Of a stretch of DNA of 41,474 nt, positions 27,032-36,894 are shown piece by piece. The notes below the pieces were generated by a model that saw only the letters and a list, made by a program, of their open reading frames with translations, was not told where the DNA came from and did no database searches. Each line of letters begins with the position of its first letter. The stretch's first letter is position 1. This stretch comes from Acetobacteraceae bacterium. Its GTDB lineage: Bacteria; Pseudomonadota; Alphaproteobacteria; Acetobacterales; Acetobacteraceae. The position numbers were made by a program, and so were the translations under genes. The stretch is taken from assembly GCA_030041375.1 (NCBI GenBank), contig JASHOA010000073.1, positions 1-41,474 on the forward strand, given 5' to 3'.

Positions 27032-27966
27032 GCCGCCGGCCGCTCTTCGAGCGCACGCAGGCCGAGAACGAGGATCAGGATGCCGCCCTGCACGCTCAAT
27101 TGCCAGTCGGTCGAGATGTCCAGAAAGGAGAGCAGGGAGCCGGTCAGCAGCATGATCCAGGCACCGATGACGGCGCCGGCGGGCGAGACGATGCCGCCGA
27201 CGAACTCGCCACCGCCAACGATCACGGCGGCGATCGAGACCAGTGTGTACTCGGTGCCGACGGTCGCATCACCGGCAGTGTTGAGACCGGTGAGGGCGAG
27301 CCCGGCAAGGACTCCAAGGATCCCGGCTGCCGTGTACAGCGCCACGCGCCCGCCGAGCAGCGACCAACCGGCGCGCGCGACCGCACGCGGATTGCCGCCT
27401 ATGCCGCGCAGCACCGTTCCGTATGACGTGCGCATCAAGAGCAGCCAGCCGATCAGGCCGACCAGGATCGAGATCAGGACCGGCAGCGGCACCCCGGGCG
27501 GGCGCACCGCGAGCAAGGTGGTCAGCCAGGCCGGTGCGCCGCCGCCCGGGGTGGGCAGCACCAGGAGCGCCAGGCCAAGCCAAACGAAGGAAGCACCGAG
27601 AGTGACCACGATCGAGGGCAGTCGCCGGAGATGGATCAAGGCACCGATGGCGGCGTAGGCGGCAACCAGCAATGCGAGTGCGACGATACCGGCGACGGGG
27701 CGCGTGGTGAGCCACGTCGCCGCCAGGCAATTCACCAGGGAAATGAACGGACCGAGCCCGAGATCGATGTCTCCGGCGGCGATCACCGCCATCTGCGCCA
27801 TGGCGGCGAACACGGCAGGCAGCGCGAAATTCAACAGCAGGGTGAGCCCGAAATAGCTCATGGCCCTGGGTTCCATCGCGAAGATGAGGACCAGCATCGC
27901 CACCAGTGCGGCCGCCGGCAGCAGCACACGGGGAGATGCCGATGGGAGCCGGATTTCAGCGAGCAC
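27028..27966 (-). CDS. Sugar-type ABC transporter permease (first)
   Basis: A 312-residue permease of the same family as its neighbour. It shows [50 protein letters not shown] (contact loop) and [23 protein letters not shown]. The start is GTG at 27966, inside the last codons of the ATPase gene (11-base overlap), so translation is probably coupled. No clear ribosome-binding site is present because the region upstream is the 18-bp repeat. Confidence 0.9.
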   Translation of the reverse strand: MLAEIRLPSASPRVLLPAAALVAMLVLIFAMEPRAMSYFGLTLLLNFALPAVFAAMAQMAVIAAGDIDLGLGPFISLVNCLAATWLTTRPVAGIVALALLVAAYAAIGALIHLRRLPSIVVTLGASFVWLGLALLVLPTPGGGAPAWLTTLLAVRPPGVPLPVLISILVGLIGWLLLMRTSYGTVLRGIGGNPRAVARAGWSLLGGRVALYTAAGILGVLAGLALTGLNTAGDATVGTEYTLVSIAAVIVGGGEFVGGIVSPAGAVIGAWIMLLTGSLLSFLDISTDWQLSVQGGILILVLGLRALEERPAA

Positions 27967-29464
27967 CGGACATATCGGGTGCGCCGGACATTCCGGTTGC
28001 GTCGGACATTCCGGCCGCGAAAGAGGCGCGGATCAGCCGTTCCTCGGAGAGTTCGGCGCGCGGGATCTCGTCGGTGATCGTGCCGCGATGGAAGACATAG
28101 ATGCGATCGCAGTTTTCGAGCTCGATGTTTTCGGTGGTGTGCCAGAGGAAAGCCTTGCCGGCGCGCGCCGCCTCGGCGACGTGGCGATAAAGCTCGCGCT
28201 TGGTGCCGACATCGACGCCGCGCAGCGGATCGTCGAACAGGATCGTATCGGCGGCGGAGGCCAAGGCACGGGCGAGCAGCACCTTCTGCTGGTTGCCGCC
28301 GGAAAGGCTGGTGATCGGCCGGTCGATCCCGGGCGTGCGGATCTCGAGCCGCCGCCGCCATTCCTCGGCGAGGGTTCGTTCCGACCGCAGGCTGATGATG
28401 CCCGCGTGCGCCAGCGCCCGAAGCCTGCTCACGGTGGTGTTGAGGCCAACCGACCAGAGCGGAAAAACCCCCTCGCTCTGCCGATCCCCGCTGACATAGG
28501 CAACCGATCCTCTGACCCGCCAATGACCGTCTCTGCCATGGGCGGCGGCGAACACCGCCTGCAGCACGGCGCGCTGACCGTGTCCTGCGAGACCGCCAAG
28601 GCCGACGATTTCTCCGGCATGCAGGCGGAGCGGCAAGCGCCTGCCGGCCGCGCCGGTCTCTTCGACCCTGAGCGCCCCGACACTCGTCTCTGTCCTTCCG
28701 CCCTCGGATGCCGCTTCACGTACGACGCCCATCAGCTCGACGAGCCGCTCCTCGGTGAAGTCGCGCGCCGCGCCGCCGCCTGCCACCTCTCCGTCGCGCA
28801 TCACGACGACCTCGTCCGCATGGCCGAGAATTTCCGGCAGCCGATGGGAGATGAAGACGAGCGCGATGCCTTTGGCGCGCGCTGCTTCGGTGAAGCGCAG
28901 AAGGTGTGAAGCGGCATCGGCATCAAGCGAAGCGGTCGGCTCATCGAGGATGACGAGCCGCACTTTTGTCCCGGCCTCGGTGAAAGCCCGCGCGGTCTCC
29001 ACCATCTGCCGCTGGCCGATGGCAAGCTCACCGGCCGTCCGGTCCGGATCGATGTTGTGGCCGGGAAATATCGCATCGAGCGCCTCGACGATCAGTGCGC
29101 GGCAGCGGCGCCGCCAGCCGAAGCCGCCGAGCCCCGGATGCACCACGCGGGTGTTCTCGACGACGCTGAGATTGGGGCAGAGCGAAAGCTCCTGGAAAAC
29201 GCAGCGGATGCCGAGCGCCTGCGCCACATGCACGTCGTATCCCGCCTGCCGTTCCACCCCGCCGATCCCGATCTCGCCCGCGTCCGCGGCAAGGGTGCCG
29301 GCCAGCACCTGCATCAGGGTCGATTTTCCGGCCCCGTTATGACCGACCACGCTGACCATCCGGCCGGCAGGGATCGAAAGATCGACGCCGGCAAGCGCCT
29401 GCACGGCGCCGAAGTTCTTGCGGATGCCGGCGAGGCGAACGAACGGAGCGTTGTCCGCCGCCAT
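27956..29464 (-). CDS. Sugar-type ABC transporter double ATPase (RbsA-like)
   Basis: A 502-residue protein with two fused nucleotide-binding domains. Domain 1: Walker [10 protein letters not shown] (residues 41-49), Q-loop FQELSLCPN, signature-like LAIGQRQ (148-153) and Walker [12 protein letters not shown]. Domain 2 has a degenerate Walker A ([11 protein letters not shown]), as usual for this family, a good signature [10 protein letters not shown], and Walker B reading [15 protein letters not shown], where the usual catalytic Glu is Asp. The tail is a 6-residue motif repeated three times ([18 protein letters not shown]). ATG 29464 is chosen because the domain starts there, 17 bases after the binding-protein stop; the open frame runs further upstream. 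Confidence 0.93.
   Translation of the reverse strand: MAADNAPFVRLAGIRKNFGAVQALAGVDLSIPAGRMVSVVGHNGAGKSTLMQVLAGTLAADAGEIGIGGVERQAGYDVHVAQALGIRCVFQELSLCPNLSVVENTRVVHPGLGGFGWRRRCRALIVEALDAIFPGHNIDPDRTAGELAIGQRQMVETARAFTEAGTKVRLVILDEPTASLDADAASHLLRFTEAARAKGIALVFISHRLPEILGHADEVVVMRDGEVAGGGAARDFTEERLVELMGVVREAASEGGRTETSVGALRVEETGAAGRRLPLRLHAGEIVGLGGLAGHGQRAVLQAVFAAAHGRDGHWRVRGSVAYVSGDRQSEGVFPLWSVGLNTTVSRLRALAHAGIISLRSERTLAEEWRRRLEIRTPGIDRPITSLSGGNQQKVLLARALASAADTILFDDPLRGVDVGTKRELYRHVAEAARAGKAFLWHTTENIELENCDRIYVFHRGTITDEIPRAELSEERLIRASFAAGMSDATGMSGAPDMSGAR
27966..28019 (-). repeat. Three tandem 18-bp repeats in the ATPase 3' end
   Basis: Units at 27966-27983, 27984-28001 and 28002-28019 share the core CGGACAT-N5-6-GGNNGCG. 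They encode three 6-residue copies at the extreme C-terminus of the ATPase and end on the start codon of the next permease. In-frame expansion probably made a low-cost tail. Confidence 0.8.
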
Positions 29465-29481
29465 CGCCGGTGTGCTAAACT

Positions 29482-30567
29482 TTAAGGAACCCCTGTCGGG
29501 ATCGGCGATTCCGGCAGGGCGGAATGCCCGAGATTGGCCGCGATCAGGTCTTCGGTCCATTTCTGGCCGTAAAGCGGGGTCGAGACACCGCCCGGCGGCA
29601 CCGCCTTGAGCCAGGCATCGAGATCGTTGGCGCGAATGATGAGCAATGGCACGTGCACCGTCTTCGGCACATTGACACCCGCGAGCACCTGCTGGGCCAC
29701 CCAGAACGCAATCGAGGAGACACCGGGCGCGGAGGAAAGCGAAATCGTCGGGTAGCCTCCAGGCCCGCCGGCGAGTTGCTTCCAAAGCGCCAGTTCGTCC
29801 TGGCGGTTGCCCATGATGATCAGCGGTGTCGGCCGGCCGGCCGTCTTGAAGGCCTGGAAGGTGCCATAGCCGTCACCGCCCTGGGTCACCACCGCATCGA
29901 CCTTGGGAAGCGTGGGCAGGATGCCCGCAACCTCTTTCTGCGCGATCGACTGCGTCCAGTTGCCGTGCACCGAGCCGACGAGCTTGATGCCAGGATATTT
30001 CGCAAATGCCTGCACGATGCCCTGGTGGATGTCATTGTCGACGGAGGTGCCGGCAATGCCGCGGACTTCGAGCACGTTGCCCTTGTCCCCGAGATGCTTG
30101 GCGACGTAATCGGCTTCGATCTCACCCATCTGCACGTAGTTGTAGGCGACCTTGTAGGCGCATGGCGCGGTTGCCAGGCTGTCGAACACGACGACGACGA
30201 TATGCGCGCTGCAGGCTTGCTGGATCACGCCGTTGAGCGCAGTCGGCGAAGCGGCGTCAATGACGATCGCCTTCCAGCCTTGCAGCGTAAGGTCGCTGAT
30301 CTGGGTCGCCTGCTGCGGTGCCGAATTGTCGGAGTTCACGACCTTGGTCTTGGCGATGGCGCCGATGGCGATTCCATGCTTCGCCGCGAGGTCCCACATC
30401 TTCAGCATCTGCTGCCGCCAGCCATTGCCGGCATAAGAGTTGCTAAGCGCGATGCCGTCCGAGGCGGTGCTGGCTGCCCCTGCCTCTGCGCGGGCACCTG
30501 GCAACAGCAAAGCGGCGGCCAGGGCCGCGACGACAATCCAGCCCTGCGGGCGAATCGTTCTTCTCAT
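29482..30567 (-). CDS. Sugar-type ABC transporter substrate-binding protein
   Basis: A 361-residue periplasmic receptor and the first gene of the importer operon. The signal peptide is [29 protein letters not shown]. The body has [15 protein letters not shown] at the mature N-terminus, [43 protein letters not shown] and [15 protein letters not shown], matching ribose/rhamnose-type binding proteins. The ligand is not predictable by eye. ATG 30567 has GAGGAAA about 9 bases upstream. It is divergent from hisZ across 166 bases, which must hold both promoters. Confidence 0.9.
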   Translation of the reverse strand: MRRTIRPQGWIVVAALAAALLLPGARAEAGAASTASDGIALSNSYAGNGWRQQMLKMWDLAAKHGIAIGAIAKTKVVNSDNSAPQQATQISDLTLQGWKAIVIDAASPTALNGVIQQACSAHIVVVVFDSLATAPCAYKVAYNYVQMGEIEADYVAKHLGDKGNVLEVRGIAGTSVDNDIHQGIVQAFAKYPGIKLVGSVHGNWTQSIAQKEVAGILPTLPKVDAVVTQGGDGYGTFQAFKTAGRPTPLIIMGNRQDELALWKQLAGGPGGYPTISLSSAPGVSSIAFWVAQQVLAGVNVPKTVHVPLLIIRANDLDAWLKAVPPGGVSTPLYGQKWTEDLIAANLGHSALPESPIPTGVP

Positions 30568-30733
30568 GTCACGTTTCCTCTTGCTCTGGTGATCCACGAT
30601 GGCCGGTCCGGGCGATGATGGCCTCTGGCCCAATCTCCAACAAGCCCGGGAGACAACGGAGCTTCCCGGCAGAGGGTTTGTCGCCCGCGGGGCCGATGCT
30701 ATAGCCGCGGGCCGCACGTTAAGACCTGCCCCG

Positions 30734-31876
30734 ATGACGGACGATCCGCCGCTGCACCCGGCCTTGCTGCCGACCGGCCTCTGCGACCTTCTGCCGCCCG
30801 AGGCGGAACGGGAAGCGCAGGCGGTCGCCCGCGTCATGCAGGTGTTCGCTTCGCACGGCTACCAGCGCGTGAAGCCCCCGCTGGTGGAATTCGCCGATAG
30901 CCTGCTGGCCGGATCAGGAGCGGCGGTGGCGGAGCAGACCTTCCGCCTGGTCGATCCGGAAAGCCAGCGCATGCTCGGGCTGCGCGCAGACATCACGCCG
31001 CAGGTCGCACGCATCGCTGCAACCCGGTTGGCGGATGCATCACGCCCGCTCAGGCTTTGCTATGCCGGGCAGTGTCTGCGCGTCCGCGGGACCCAGATCG
31101 CGCCGGACCGGCAGATCGGCCAGGCGGGCATCGAGCTGATCGGCAGCACGAGCCCGGCCGCGGATGCCGAGATCGTCGTGGTCGGGGCGGAGGCGCTGAT
31201 GGCCATCGGCATCGCACGGGCCAGCTTCGACCTGACCCTGCCGCCGCTGGCGCCGGCGCTGATCGACGCCGCCGGAATCACCGGCCCCGAGCGGCAGGCG
31301 CTGGCGCATGCGCTCGATCGCAAGGATGCCGCCGCGGTGACGCGGCACGGGGGCGCGCTCGCCGGCACGTTGACCAGCCTTCTGCTGGCGGCGGGGCCGG
31401 CCGATCGGGCTTTGGCCGCACTCGCCGCCGCCTCCCTGCCGCAACCGGCGGCGCCGCTGGCGGAGCAGCTCGTGGCCACGGTCGCTGCCATCCGCCAACT
31501 CGCTCCGGGTCTCAGGATCACCGTCGATCCGATCGAGTTCAGGGGATTCCGCTACCACACCGGGGTCTCAATGACGATCTACACACCGGGGCGCACGGAA
31601 GAACTCGGCCGCGGCGGGCGATATCTGAGCGGCGAGCGCGAGCCGGCCACCGGGCTCACGCTTTATTCGGACGCGCTTCTCAGAGTCGCTCCGCCGCCGC
31701 CGGACAGAACCCTGGTCTATCTGGCCGCGAACGCCGACCCCGAGACGGCCGGCCGGTTGCGCGAAGAAGGCTACGCGACACTGGCCGCTCTGGGAAACGG
31801 CGATGATCAGGCCGCCCGGCTCGGCTGCACCCACATCCTGCGCGGAAGCGAGCTTCTCCCGCTCGGCGGAAAGTGA
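30734..31876 (+). CDS. hisZ: ATP phosphoribosyltransferase regulatory subunit HisZ
   Basis: HisZ is a class-II aminoacyl-tRNA-synthetase-like protein that, with the short form of HisG, makes the first enzyme of histidine synthesis. The 380-residue protein has ALLPTGLCDLLPPEAEREAQ, the motif-2-like LRADITPQVARIAATRLAD, LRLCYAGQCLR and the C-terminal YHTGVSMTIYTPGRTEELGRGGRY. It aligns with HisZ and is shorter than true HisRS, with no anticodon domain. ATG 30734 is chosen over an upstream ATG at 30599. hisG is not in the window. purA follows after 3 bases, a conserved alphaproteobacterial pair. Confidence 0.93.
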   Translation: MTDDPPLHPALLPTGLCDLLPPEAEREAQAVARVMQVFASHGYQRVKPPLVEFADSLLAGSGAAVAEQTFRLVDPESQRMLGLRADITPQVARIAATRLADASRPLRLCYAGQCLRVRGTQIAPDRQIGQAGIELIGSTSPAADAEIVVVGAEALMAIGIARASFDLTLPPLAPALIDAAGITGPERQALAHALDRKDAAAVTRHGGALAGTLTSLLLAAGPADRALAALAAASLPQPAAPLAEQLVATVAAIRQLAPGLRITVDPIEFRGFRYHTGVSMTIYTPGRTEELGRGGRYLSGEREPATGLTLYSDALLRVAPPPPDRTLVYLAANADPETAGRLREEGYATLAALGNGDDQAARLGCTHILRGSELLPLGGK

Positions 31877-31879
31877 ACC

Positions 31880-33169
31880 GTGGCCAACGTTGCCGTGATC
31901 GGTGCGCAGTGGGGCGACGAAGGCAAGGGCAAGGTCGTCGACTGGCTGGCCAGCCGGGCCGACATCGTGGTGCGCTTCCAGGGCGGGCATAATGCCGGCC
32001 ACACGCTCGTCGTCGGCAATCAGACCTACAAGCTCTCGCTGCTGCCGAGCGGGCTGGTGCGCGGCAAGCTCGGGATCATCGGCAATGGCGTGGTGATCGA
32101 CCCGGAGGCCCTGCTGGCCGAGATTGCGCGCCTGGAAAGCCAGGGGGTTGCAGTGCCCCCGGAGAGGCTGCGCATCGCCGAGAATGCCGCCCTGATCCTG
32201 CCCATGCATCCCGCCATCGATCGCGCGCGCGAGGCGGCGCGCGGCGCGCTCAGCATCGGCACAACCGGGCGCGGCATCGGTCCGGCCTATGAAGACAAGG
32301 CCGCGCGCCGCGCGATCCGGGTCGCGGATCTCGCCGAGCCGGAAACGCTTTCTGTCAAGCTGGACGAGCTGCTCCGCCATCACAACACGTTGCTGGCCGG
32401 CTTCGGCCAGCCGACTTTCGAGAAAGAGGCGGTGCTGGCCGGCCTGCTCGCGCTCGCTCCGCGCGTCCTCGCCTATGCCGAGCCGGTCTGGCAGCGGCTG
32501 GACGAGGCACGCCGGTCAGGCCGGCGGATCCTGTTCGAGGGCGCACAGGCGGTGATGCTCGACGTCGATCACGGCACCTATCCCTATGTCACCAGCAGCA
32601 ACACGGTCGCCGCGATGGCGGCCGCCGGCTCCGGCATCGGGCCCGCGGCCATCGGCACGGTGCTCGGCATCGCCAAGGCCTACTGCACGCGGGTGGGGGC
32701 GGGGCCCTTCCCCAGTGAGCTGACCGATAGCATCGGGACCATGCTTGGCGATCGGGGCAACGAGTTCGGCACCGTCACTGGACGGCGGCGCCGTTGCGGC
32801 TGGTTCGATGCCGTGCTGGTACGCCAGGCGGTCAAAGTGGCCGGCATCCAAGGGCTGGCACTGACCAAGCTCGATGTGCTCGACGGGCTTTCCGAGCTTC
32901 GGATTTGCGTCGCCTATCGGATCGGCGCCGACGAATTTCGCTATTTGCCGGCCGCCCCCGGCGCTCAGGCCACGGCCCGGCCGATCTACGAATCGTTGGA
33001 AGGCTGGAACGGCTCGACCCGCGGCGCGCGCTCGTGGGCGGATTTGCCGGCGTCGGCGGTGAAATATGTGCGGCGGATCGAGGAACTCGTAGAGGCGCCG
33101 GTGACCCTGCTCTCCACCAGCCCGGAGCGCGACGATACGATTCTCGTGCGCGACCCGTTCGAGGGCTAG
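31880..33169 (+). CDS. purA: Adenylosuccinate synthetase
   Basis: PurA joins IMP and aspartate with GTP in AMP synthesis. The 429-residue protein starts with GTG at 31880, 3 bases after the hisZ stop. Catalytic residues fall at the textbook positions: Asp13 in [11 protein letters not shown] and His41 in [10 protein letters not shown]. Other motifs are [38 protein letters not shown] and [13 protein letters not shown] strong hairpin follows the stop. Confidence 0.97.
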   Translation: MANVAVIGAQWGDEGKGKVVDWLASRADIVVRFQGGHNAGHTLVVGNQTYKLSLLPSGLVRGKLGIIGNGVVIDPEALLAEIARLESQGVAVPPERLRIAENAALILPMHPAIDRAREAARGALSIGTTGRGIGPAYEDKAARRAIRVADLAEPETLSVKLDELLRHHNTLLAGFGQPTFEKEAVLAGLLALAPRVLAYAEPVWQRLDEARRSGRRILFEGAQAVMLDVDHGTYPYVTSSNTVAAMAAAGSGIGPAAIGTVLGIAKAYCTRVGAGPFPSELTDSIGTMLGDRGNEFGTVTGRRRRCGWFDAVLVRQAVKVAGIQGLALTKLDVLDGLSELRICVAYRIGADEFRYLPAAPGAQATARPIYESLEGWNGSTRGARSWADLPASAVKYVRRIEELVEAPVTLLSTSPERDDTILVRDPFEG

Positions 33170-33172
33170 ACT

Positions 33173-33202
33173 CGTGTCGGGCTGACTGTGCAGCCCGACA
33201 CG
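33173..33202 (+). terminator. Strong hairpin after purA, probable transcription terminator
   Basis: A perfect 12-bp stem (CGTGTCGGGCTG / CAGCCCGACACG) closes a 6-base ACTGTG loop just 3 bases after the purA stop. A weak T-rich stretch (ATTTATTT) follows 10 bases later. A GTG inside the loop (33188) opens the downstream frame, but is an unlikely start for that reason. Confidence 0.65.
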
Positions 33203-33322
33203 GGTCTCGCGATTTATTTGAGCCCACGATTCACGCCCTCCGACGATTCCGCCTCGGGCGATCGCGGGCTAAACGGAGGCGGTTGCCGGTTTGTAAACCA
33301 AATCGGGTGTCAACTCGGCCTG

Positions 33323-35290
33323 ATGCCGAGCGCGGATGCGTCTTTGCCAGAAGGTTTCATCGCCGGGCTCTACAAGGTCGATCCAGCCCGGCCGCTCAGC
33401 GGGTTTGACGGAGCCGCCGGTTTCGTCGCGCGGGCAGCGGATGCGATGGAAGAATGTGTGGCGATCGAGGTCCAGGCCGGCATGGCTCCGCGCGCGCTCG
33501 CCCTGCAGGCGCTCGGCAACCGCCCCATTCCCGGCGTGATGGCGCCCCTGGCCCATGGTGCCGCGCGGGTTCCAGGCAGGAAGCCCGCCTATTACATCGT
33601 CACGCCGGCTCCGCCCGGGCCAAGCCTTGCCGCGCAGCCGCGCGCCTGGCCGCAAGAGGCACTCTTTGCCCTGGTGTTGCGGCCGGTGGCGGCAGCGCTG
33701 GAGCGGCTGGCCGCGTGCGGGATCACCCATCGCGCGATCCGGCCCGACAATCTCTTCCAGGCCGCGCCGGATGGGCCGGTCGTCCTGGGGCCGGCCTGGT
33801 CCGCGTCACCCGCCAGCCGCCAGCCCGCTCTCTACGAACCGCCCTACATCGCCCAGTGCCGCGCGGCCGGACGCGGTGATGGCACTATCGCCGATGACAT
33901 CTATGCGCTTGGTGTCGTGCTCGTCGTGCTGGCGCTGGGGCGGGAACCGTTGGCGGGTGAGGAGCCGGACGCCATCGTGCGGCGGAAGCTCGCCTTCGGA
34001 AGCTTCGCGGCGATGGCCGGGGAGGAGCGCCTGCCAGGCGAGCTTGCCGGGATCGTGCGCGCGATGCTGGCGGAGGATCCCGTGCAGCGCCCGTCGCCGG
34101 CCGAACTTCTCGATCCGGCGTTCGGGCGGGCGCGCCGCGCCCCGCACCACTTCGCAAGGCGGGCACCCGAGCCGCTCGTCATCGGCACCCAGGAAGCCTT
34201 CGTGCCACGCTCGCTTGCGTATGCACTGGCCGAGTCGCCCCAACAAGGCATCCGGCTGCTCCGGCTTGGCATGGTCGATCGCTGGCTCAGGCGCAGCCTT
34301 GGCGACCCCACGCTTGCCCAGGCGGTGGAACAGGTCACCGAGCGACGCGCCCGTGACGCAGCGGAAGGGGAGGAGCGGGCGGACAGCTTCCTGCTGATGC
34401 GTGCCGTGGCGGTGCTCGACCCGCTGGCGCCCCTGGTCTGGCGGGGCATCGCCTTCTGGCCGGACGGGCTCGGCTCGATGCTGGCGGAAGGCGATGCGCT
34501 TGCGCCCATGGCGGAGATGATCGACCTCGAGGCGATCGCTCTGTGGGCGAGTTGCCGCCCGGGGCGGGAGTCTTCGGCCGCGCTCTCGATGGAAGCGAGG
34601 CGGCTCCGTGCCCTCGCGCAGCGCGGCGGCATCGGCGGAGGGCTGAAGCGGCTCGGTTATATCCTGAACCCGCTGCTGCCTTGCCGAAGTCCGCTCGTCG
34701 GCGAAGCGGTTGCCGTGACCTTGCCGGCGCTCCTCGCCGCTCTCGATGAAGCTGGCGGCAAGGCCGACCGGCGGGGCGACCTGCCGATGGATGCCGAGAT
34801 TGCCGCCTTCGTCCTGGCGCGCGCCCCAGGTGGCCTCGAGTCGCACCTGGCGCGTCTGGCGCCGGCGACGCAAATGCCTGAGAAGGCGTTGATTTCGCTC
34901 CGCATCTTCGCCAGCCTCTCGGCTTCGATGCGGGCCGGCCCGTGGCCCGGGCTGGCGCGCTGGCTCGGCGAGGCGGCGGCGCCGCTGCTCGGCCGCTGGA
35001 AGGAGCGAAGCCGGCGCAAAGCCGTCGAGCAGCAGCTTTCCGCATTGGCGGAGCGCGGTGATCTCGCCGCCATGCTGACGGTGATCGAAGACCCGGTGGC
35101 GCGCGCCAGGGACACGCAGGGGCTCAAGGAGGCCCGACGATCGCTCGATGGAATCGACGATGAGCTGGCGCGAATCGCGGCCGGCGCGCCCCTTCGCGCC
35201 GAGAAGGCCCGCCATCTCGGGCAGGAGATCGCGGCGGGCGCCGGCCTGGCAGCGGTTGCCCTGATGCTGGTCATGATGGCTTTCGGGTAG
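33323..35290 (+). CDS. Membrane-anchored pseudokinase (Ser/Thr-kinase-like)
   Basis: The first half (to about residue 260) follows a protein-kinase domain, but the catalytic residues are gone. The beta-3 VAIK lysine reads VAIE (near 33467), the HRD loop reads HRAIRPDNLF (33728-33757) so the Asp is Ala, and no DFG is present (VVLGPAW). The APE-like YEPPYI and the conserved structural DDIYALGVVL and LAEDPVQRPSP elements are kept. The second half is a long helical region, and a single membrane helix ends the protein (GAGLAAVALMLVMMAFG). It may be a membrane-tethered scaffold or regulator. ATG 33323 (655 aa) is preferred because the GTG at 33188 lies in the purA terminator loop. A small membrane protein follows 6 bases later. 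Confidence 0.8.
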   Translation: MPSADASLPEGFIAGLYKVDPARPLSGFDGAAGFVARAADAMEECVAIEVQAGMAPRALALQALGNRPIPGVMAPLAHGAARVPGRKPAYYIVTPAPPGPSLAAQPRAWPQEALFALVLRPVAAALERLAACGITHRAIRPDNLFQAAPDGPVVLGPAWSASPASRQPALYEPPYIAQCRAAGRGDGTIADDIYALGVVLVVLALGREPLAGEEPDAIVRRKLAFGSFAAMAGEERLPGELAGIVRAMLAEDPVQRPSPAELLDPAFGRARRAPHHFARRAPEPLVIGTQEAFVPRSLAYALAESPQQGIRLLRLGMVDRWLRRSLGDPTLAQAVEQVTERRARDAAEGEERADSFLLMRAVAVLDPLAPLVWRGIAFWPDGLGSMLAEGDALAPMAEMIDLEAIALWASCRPGRESSAALSMEARRLRALAQRGGIGGGLKRLGYILNPLLPCRSPLVGEAVAVTLPALLAALDEAGGKADRRGDLPMDAEIAAFVLARAPGGLESHLARLAPATQMPEKALISLRIFASLSASMRAGPWPGLARWLGEAAAPLLGRWKERSRRKAVEQQLSALAERGDLAAMLTVIEDPVARARDTQGLKEARRSLDGIDDELARIAAGAPLRAEKARHLGQEIAAGAGLAAVALMLVMMAFG

Positions 35291-35296
35291 TCGCCG

Positions 35297-35800
35297 GTGC
35301 CGCGCCAGTCCGCTTCGGTGGCACCCGATCTCGTCGGCAAGGCGCCTTCTCCGCAGCGTTCCTATGCCTGGCTGCAGGGACTGTTGTGCGGCGTCGCGGC
35401 CACTCTCGTTCCCGGCCCGGCGTTTCTCATCGCGTTCCTGCTCGCCCCCGGCTTGCTGGCGCTGGCGCTCGACCACGCGCCTGGCAAGCCGATGGCGCGC
35501 GCGGTTCTGCTCGCGGGCCTGGCGGCTTCGGTCCGGCCGCTCGGTTCGCTCTGGTCGGGGGGAGGCGGGTTAGGCGCCGCGCTCGACATGCTCGGCAATC
35601 CGGCGGTGCTTGGCGCGGCCTGGCTTGCCGGCGCCGGCGGCTGGCTCGCAAGCGAACTCGCTCCGCTCTTCCTCCGGGTCGGAATGGACGCCGCCGCCGC
35701 CGCTCGCGCGGCCCGGCTCAGGGCCGAGCGGGCAAGCCTCGTCGAGGCGTGGGAACTCGACCCGGGGACCGATCAGGCCGGGGAAACCAAATCCTCCTGA
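35297..35800 (+). CDS. Small membrane protein of unknown function, linked to the pseudokinase
   Basis: A 167-residue protein starting with GTG at 35297, 6 bases after the pseudokinase stop. Two to four hydrophobic segments occur (AWLQGLLCGVAATLVPGPAFLIAFLLAPGLLALAL and AVLGAAWLAGAGGWLASELAPLFL), with a charged C-terminal tail. I recognise no family. Close spacing suggests cotranscription with the pseudokinase. Its end overlaps the convergent rpoH gene by 28 bases. Confidence 0.75.
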   Translation: MPRQSASVAPDLVGKAPSPQRSYAWLQGLLCGVAATLVPGPAFLIAFLLAPGLLALALDHAPGKPMARAVLLAGLAASVRPLGSLWSGGGGLGAALDMLGNPAVLGAAWLAGAGGWLASELAPLFLRVGMDAAAAARAARLRAERASLVEAWELDPGTDQAGETKSS

Positions 35801-36690
35801 GCCGGCGCAAGTTGCGCGGCCAGCCTGCGCTCGGCCACTTTCGCCTTCATCGCCTTCTGCAGCTTCTCGAACGCGCGCACCTCGATCTGGCGGACGCGCT
35901 CACGGGAGATGCCGTACTGCTGGGAAAGCTCCTCGAGCGTGGTCGGGTTGTCCTTCAGTCGCCGCTCGAGAAGAATGTGCCGCTCGCGCTCGTTCAACGT
36001 CTTCAGCGCGTTGGCGAGGAGCGCCTTGCGGTCGCCCATCTCCTCGCGTTCGGCCATCGCGCTCTCCTGGCTTTCCGTCTCGTCGACCAGCCAGTCCTGC
36101 CACTCGCCCTCGCTGTCGCTGCGCAGCGGCGCATTCAGGCTATGGTCCGGTGCCGCCAGGCGGCGGTTCATGCTCACCACGTCCTGCTCCGGAACGTTCA
36201 GCATCTCGGCGATCTTGCTGACCTGTTCGGGCTTCAGGTCGCCGTCATCGATCGCCTGCATCTGCCCCTTGATCCGGCGCAGGTTGAAGAAGAGCTTCTT
36301 CTGGGCCGCCGTGGTGCCCATCTTCACGAGCGACCAGGAGTGCAGGATGTACTCCTGGATGGCGGCACGGATCCACCACATGGCGTAGGTGGCGAGGCGG
36401 AAGCCGCGATCCGGATCGAACCGCTTCACCGCCTGCATCATTCCGACATTGCCTTCGCTGATCAGCTCGCCGAGCGGCAGGCCATAGCCGCGATAGCCCA
36501 TGGCGATCTTGGCCACCAGGCGGAGATGCGATGTGACCAGCTTGTGGGCGGCTTCGATGTCCCCATGCTCACGCCAGGCCCGCGAGAGGGAAAGCTCCTC
36601 CTCCGCGGTCAACATGGGAAACTTCCGGATTTCCTGGAGGTAGCGGGAGAGGTTGCCCTCCGGGAGGAGATTCATGACGGCTGCAGCCAT
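35773..36690 (-). CDS. rpoH: RNA polymerase heat-shock sigma factor (sigma-32)
   Basis: RpoH directs heat-shock transcription. The 305-residue protein has the N-terminal LLPEGNLSRYLQEIRKFPMLTAEEE, region 2 (AHKLVTSHLRLVAKIAMGYRGYGLPLGELISEGNVGMMQAVKRF, then TYAMWWIRAAIQEYIL), the RpoH-box QKKLFFNLR, and region 4 (ERERHILLERRL, LEELSQQYGISRERVRQIE). The RpoH-box separates it from other sigma-70 proteins. ATG 36690 is used; a second Met is at residue 6. Its stop overlaps the convergent membrane-protein gene. A near-consensus promoter lies about 175 bases upstream. Confidence 0.96.
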   Translation of the reverse strand: MAAAVMNLLPEGNLSRYLQEIRKFPMLTAEEELSLSRAWREHGDIEAAHKLVTSHLRLVAKIAMGYRGYGLPLGELISEGNVGMMQAVKRFDPDRGFRLATYAMWWIRAAIQEYILHSWSLVKMGTTAAQKKLFFNLRRIKGQMQAIDDGDLKPEQVSKIAEMLNVPEQDVVSMNRRLAAPDHSLNAPLRSDSEGEWQDWLVDETESQESAMAEREEMGDRKALLANALKTLNERERHILLERRLKDNPTTLEELSQQYGISRERVRQIEVRAFEKLQKAMKAKVAERRLAAQLAPAQEDLVSPA

Positions 36691-36863
36691 TGGCAGCTCC
36701 TTTCACTGAAGCGTCTGAGTCCCGCCACGGACGGCACGGGAACCCATCCTTCCAAGACGCACTAGGGGTGCAGTCTATTCCAGACCGATGGGCCATCGCC
36801 CCTTAAAAGGCGGCAACTACCTCGCCATCCGGCCCGCGCACCCGGCCGAACCGGATGCGACGT

Positions 36864-36892
36864 TGTATATCGGACTAATGCGGTCCTGTCAA
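36864..36892 (-). promoter_or_regulatory. Near-consensus sigma-70 promoter for rpoH
   Basis: On the minus strand TTGACA (36892-36887) is followed by exactly 17 bases and TATACA (36869-36864). The rpoH start is about 174 bases downstream, leaving a long 5' leader. The promoter lies just downstream of the rluD stop (36895) on the same strand, so rpoH can be transcribed independently of rluD. Confidence 0.75.
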
Positions 36893-36894
36893 GA

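Noticed and set aside
25985-27658. Long plus-strand open frame of 557 codons opposite the ABC permeases
   Set aside because: Antisense shadow of two clear membrane proteins; low-complexity Asp/Glu/His composition.
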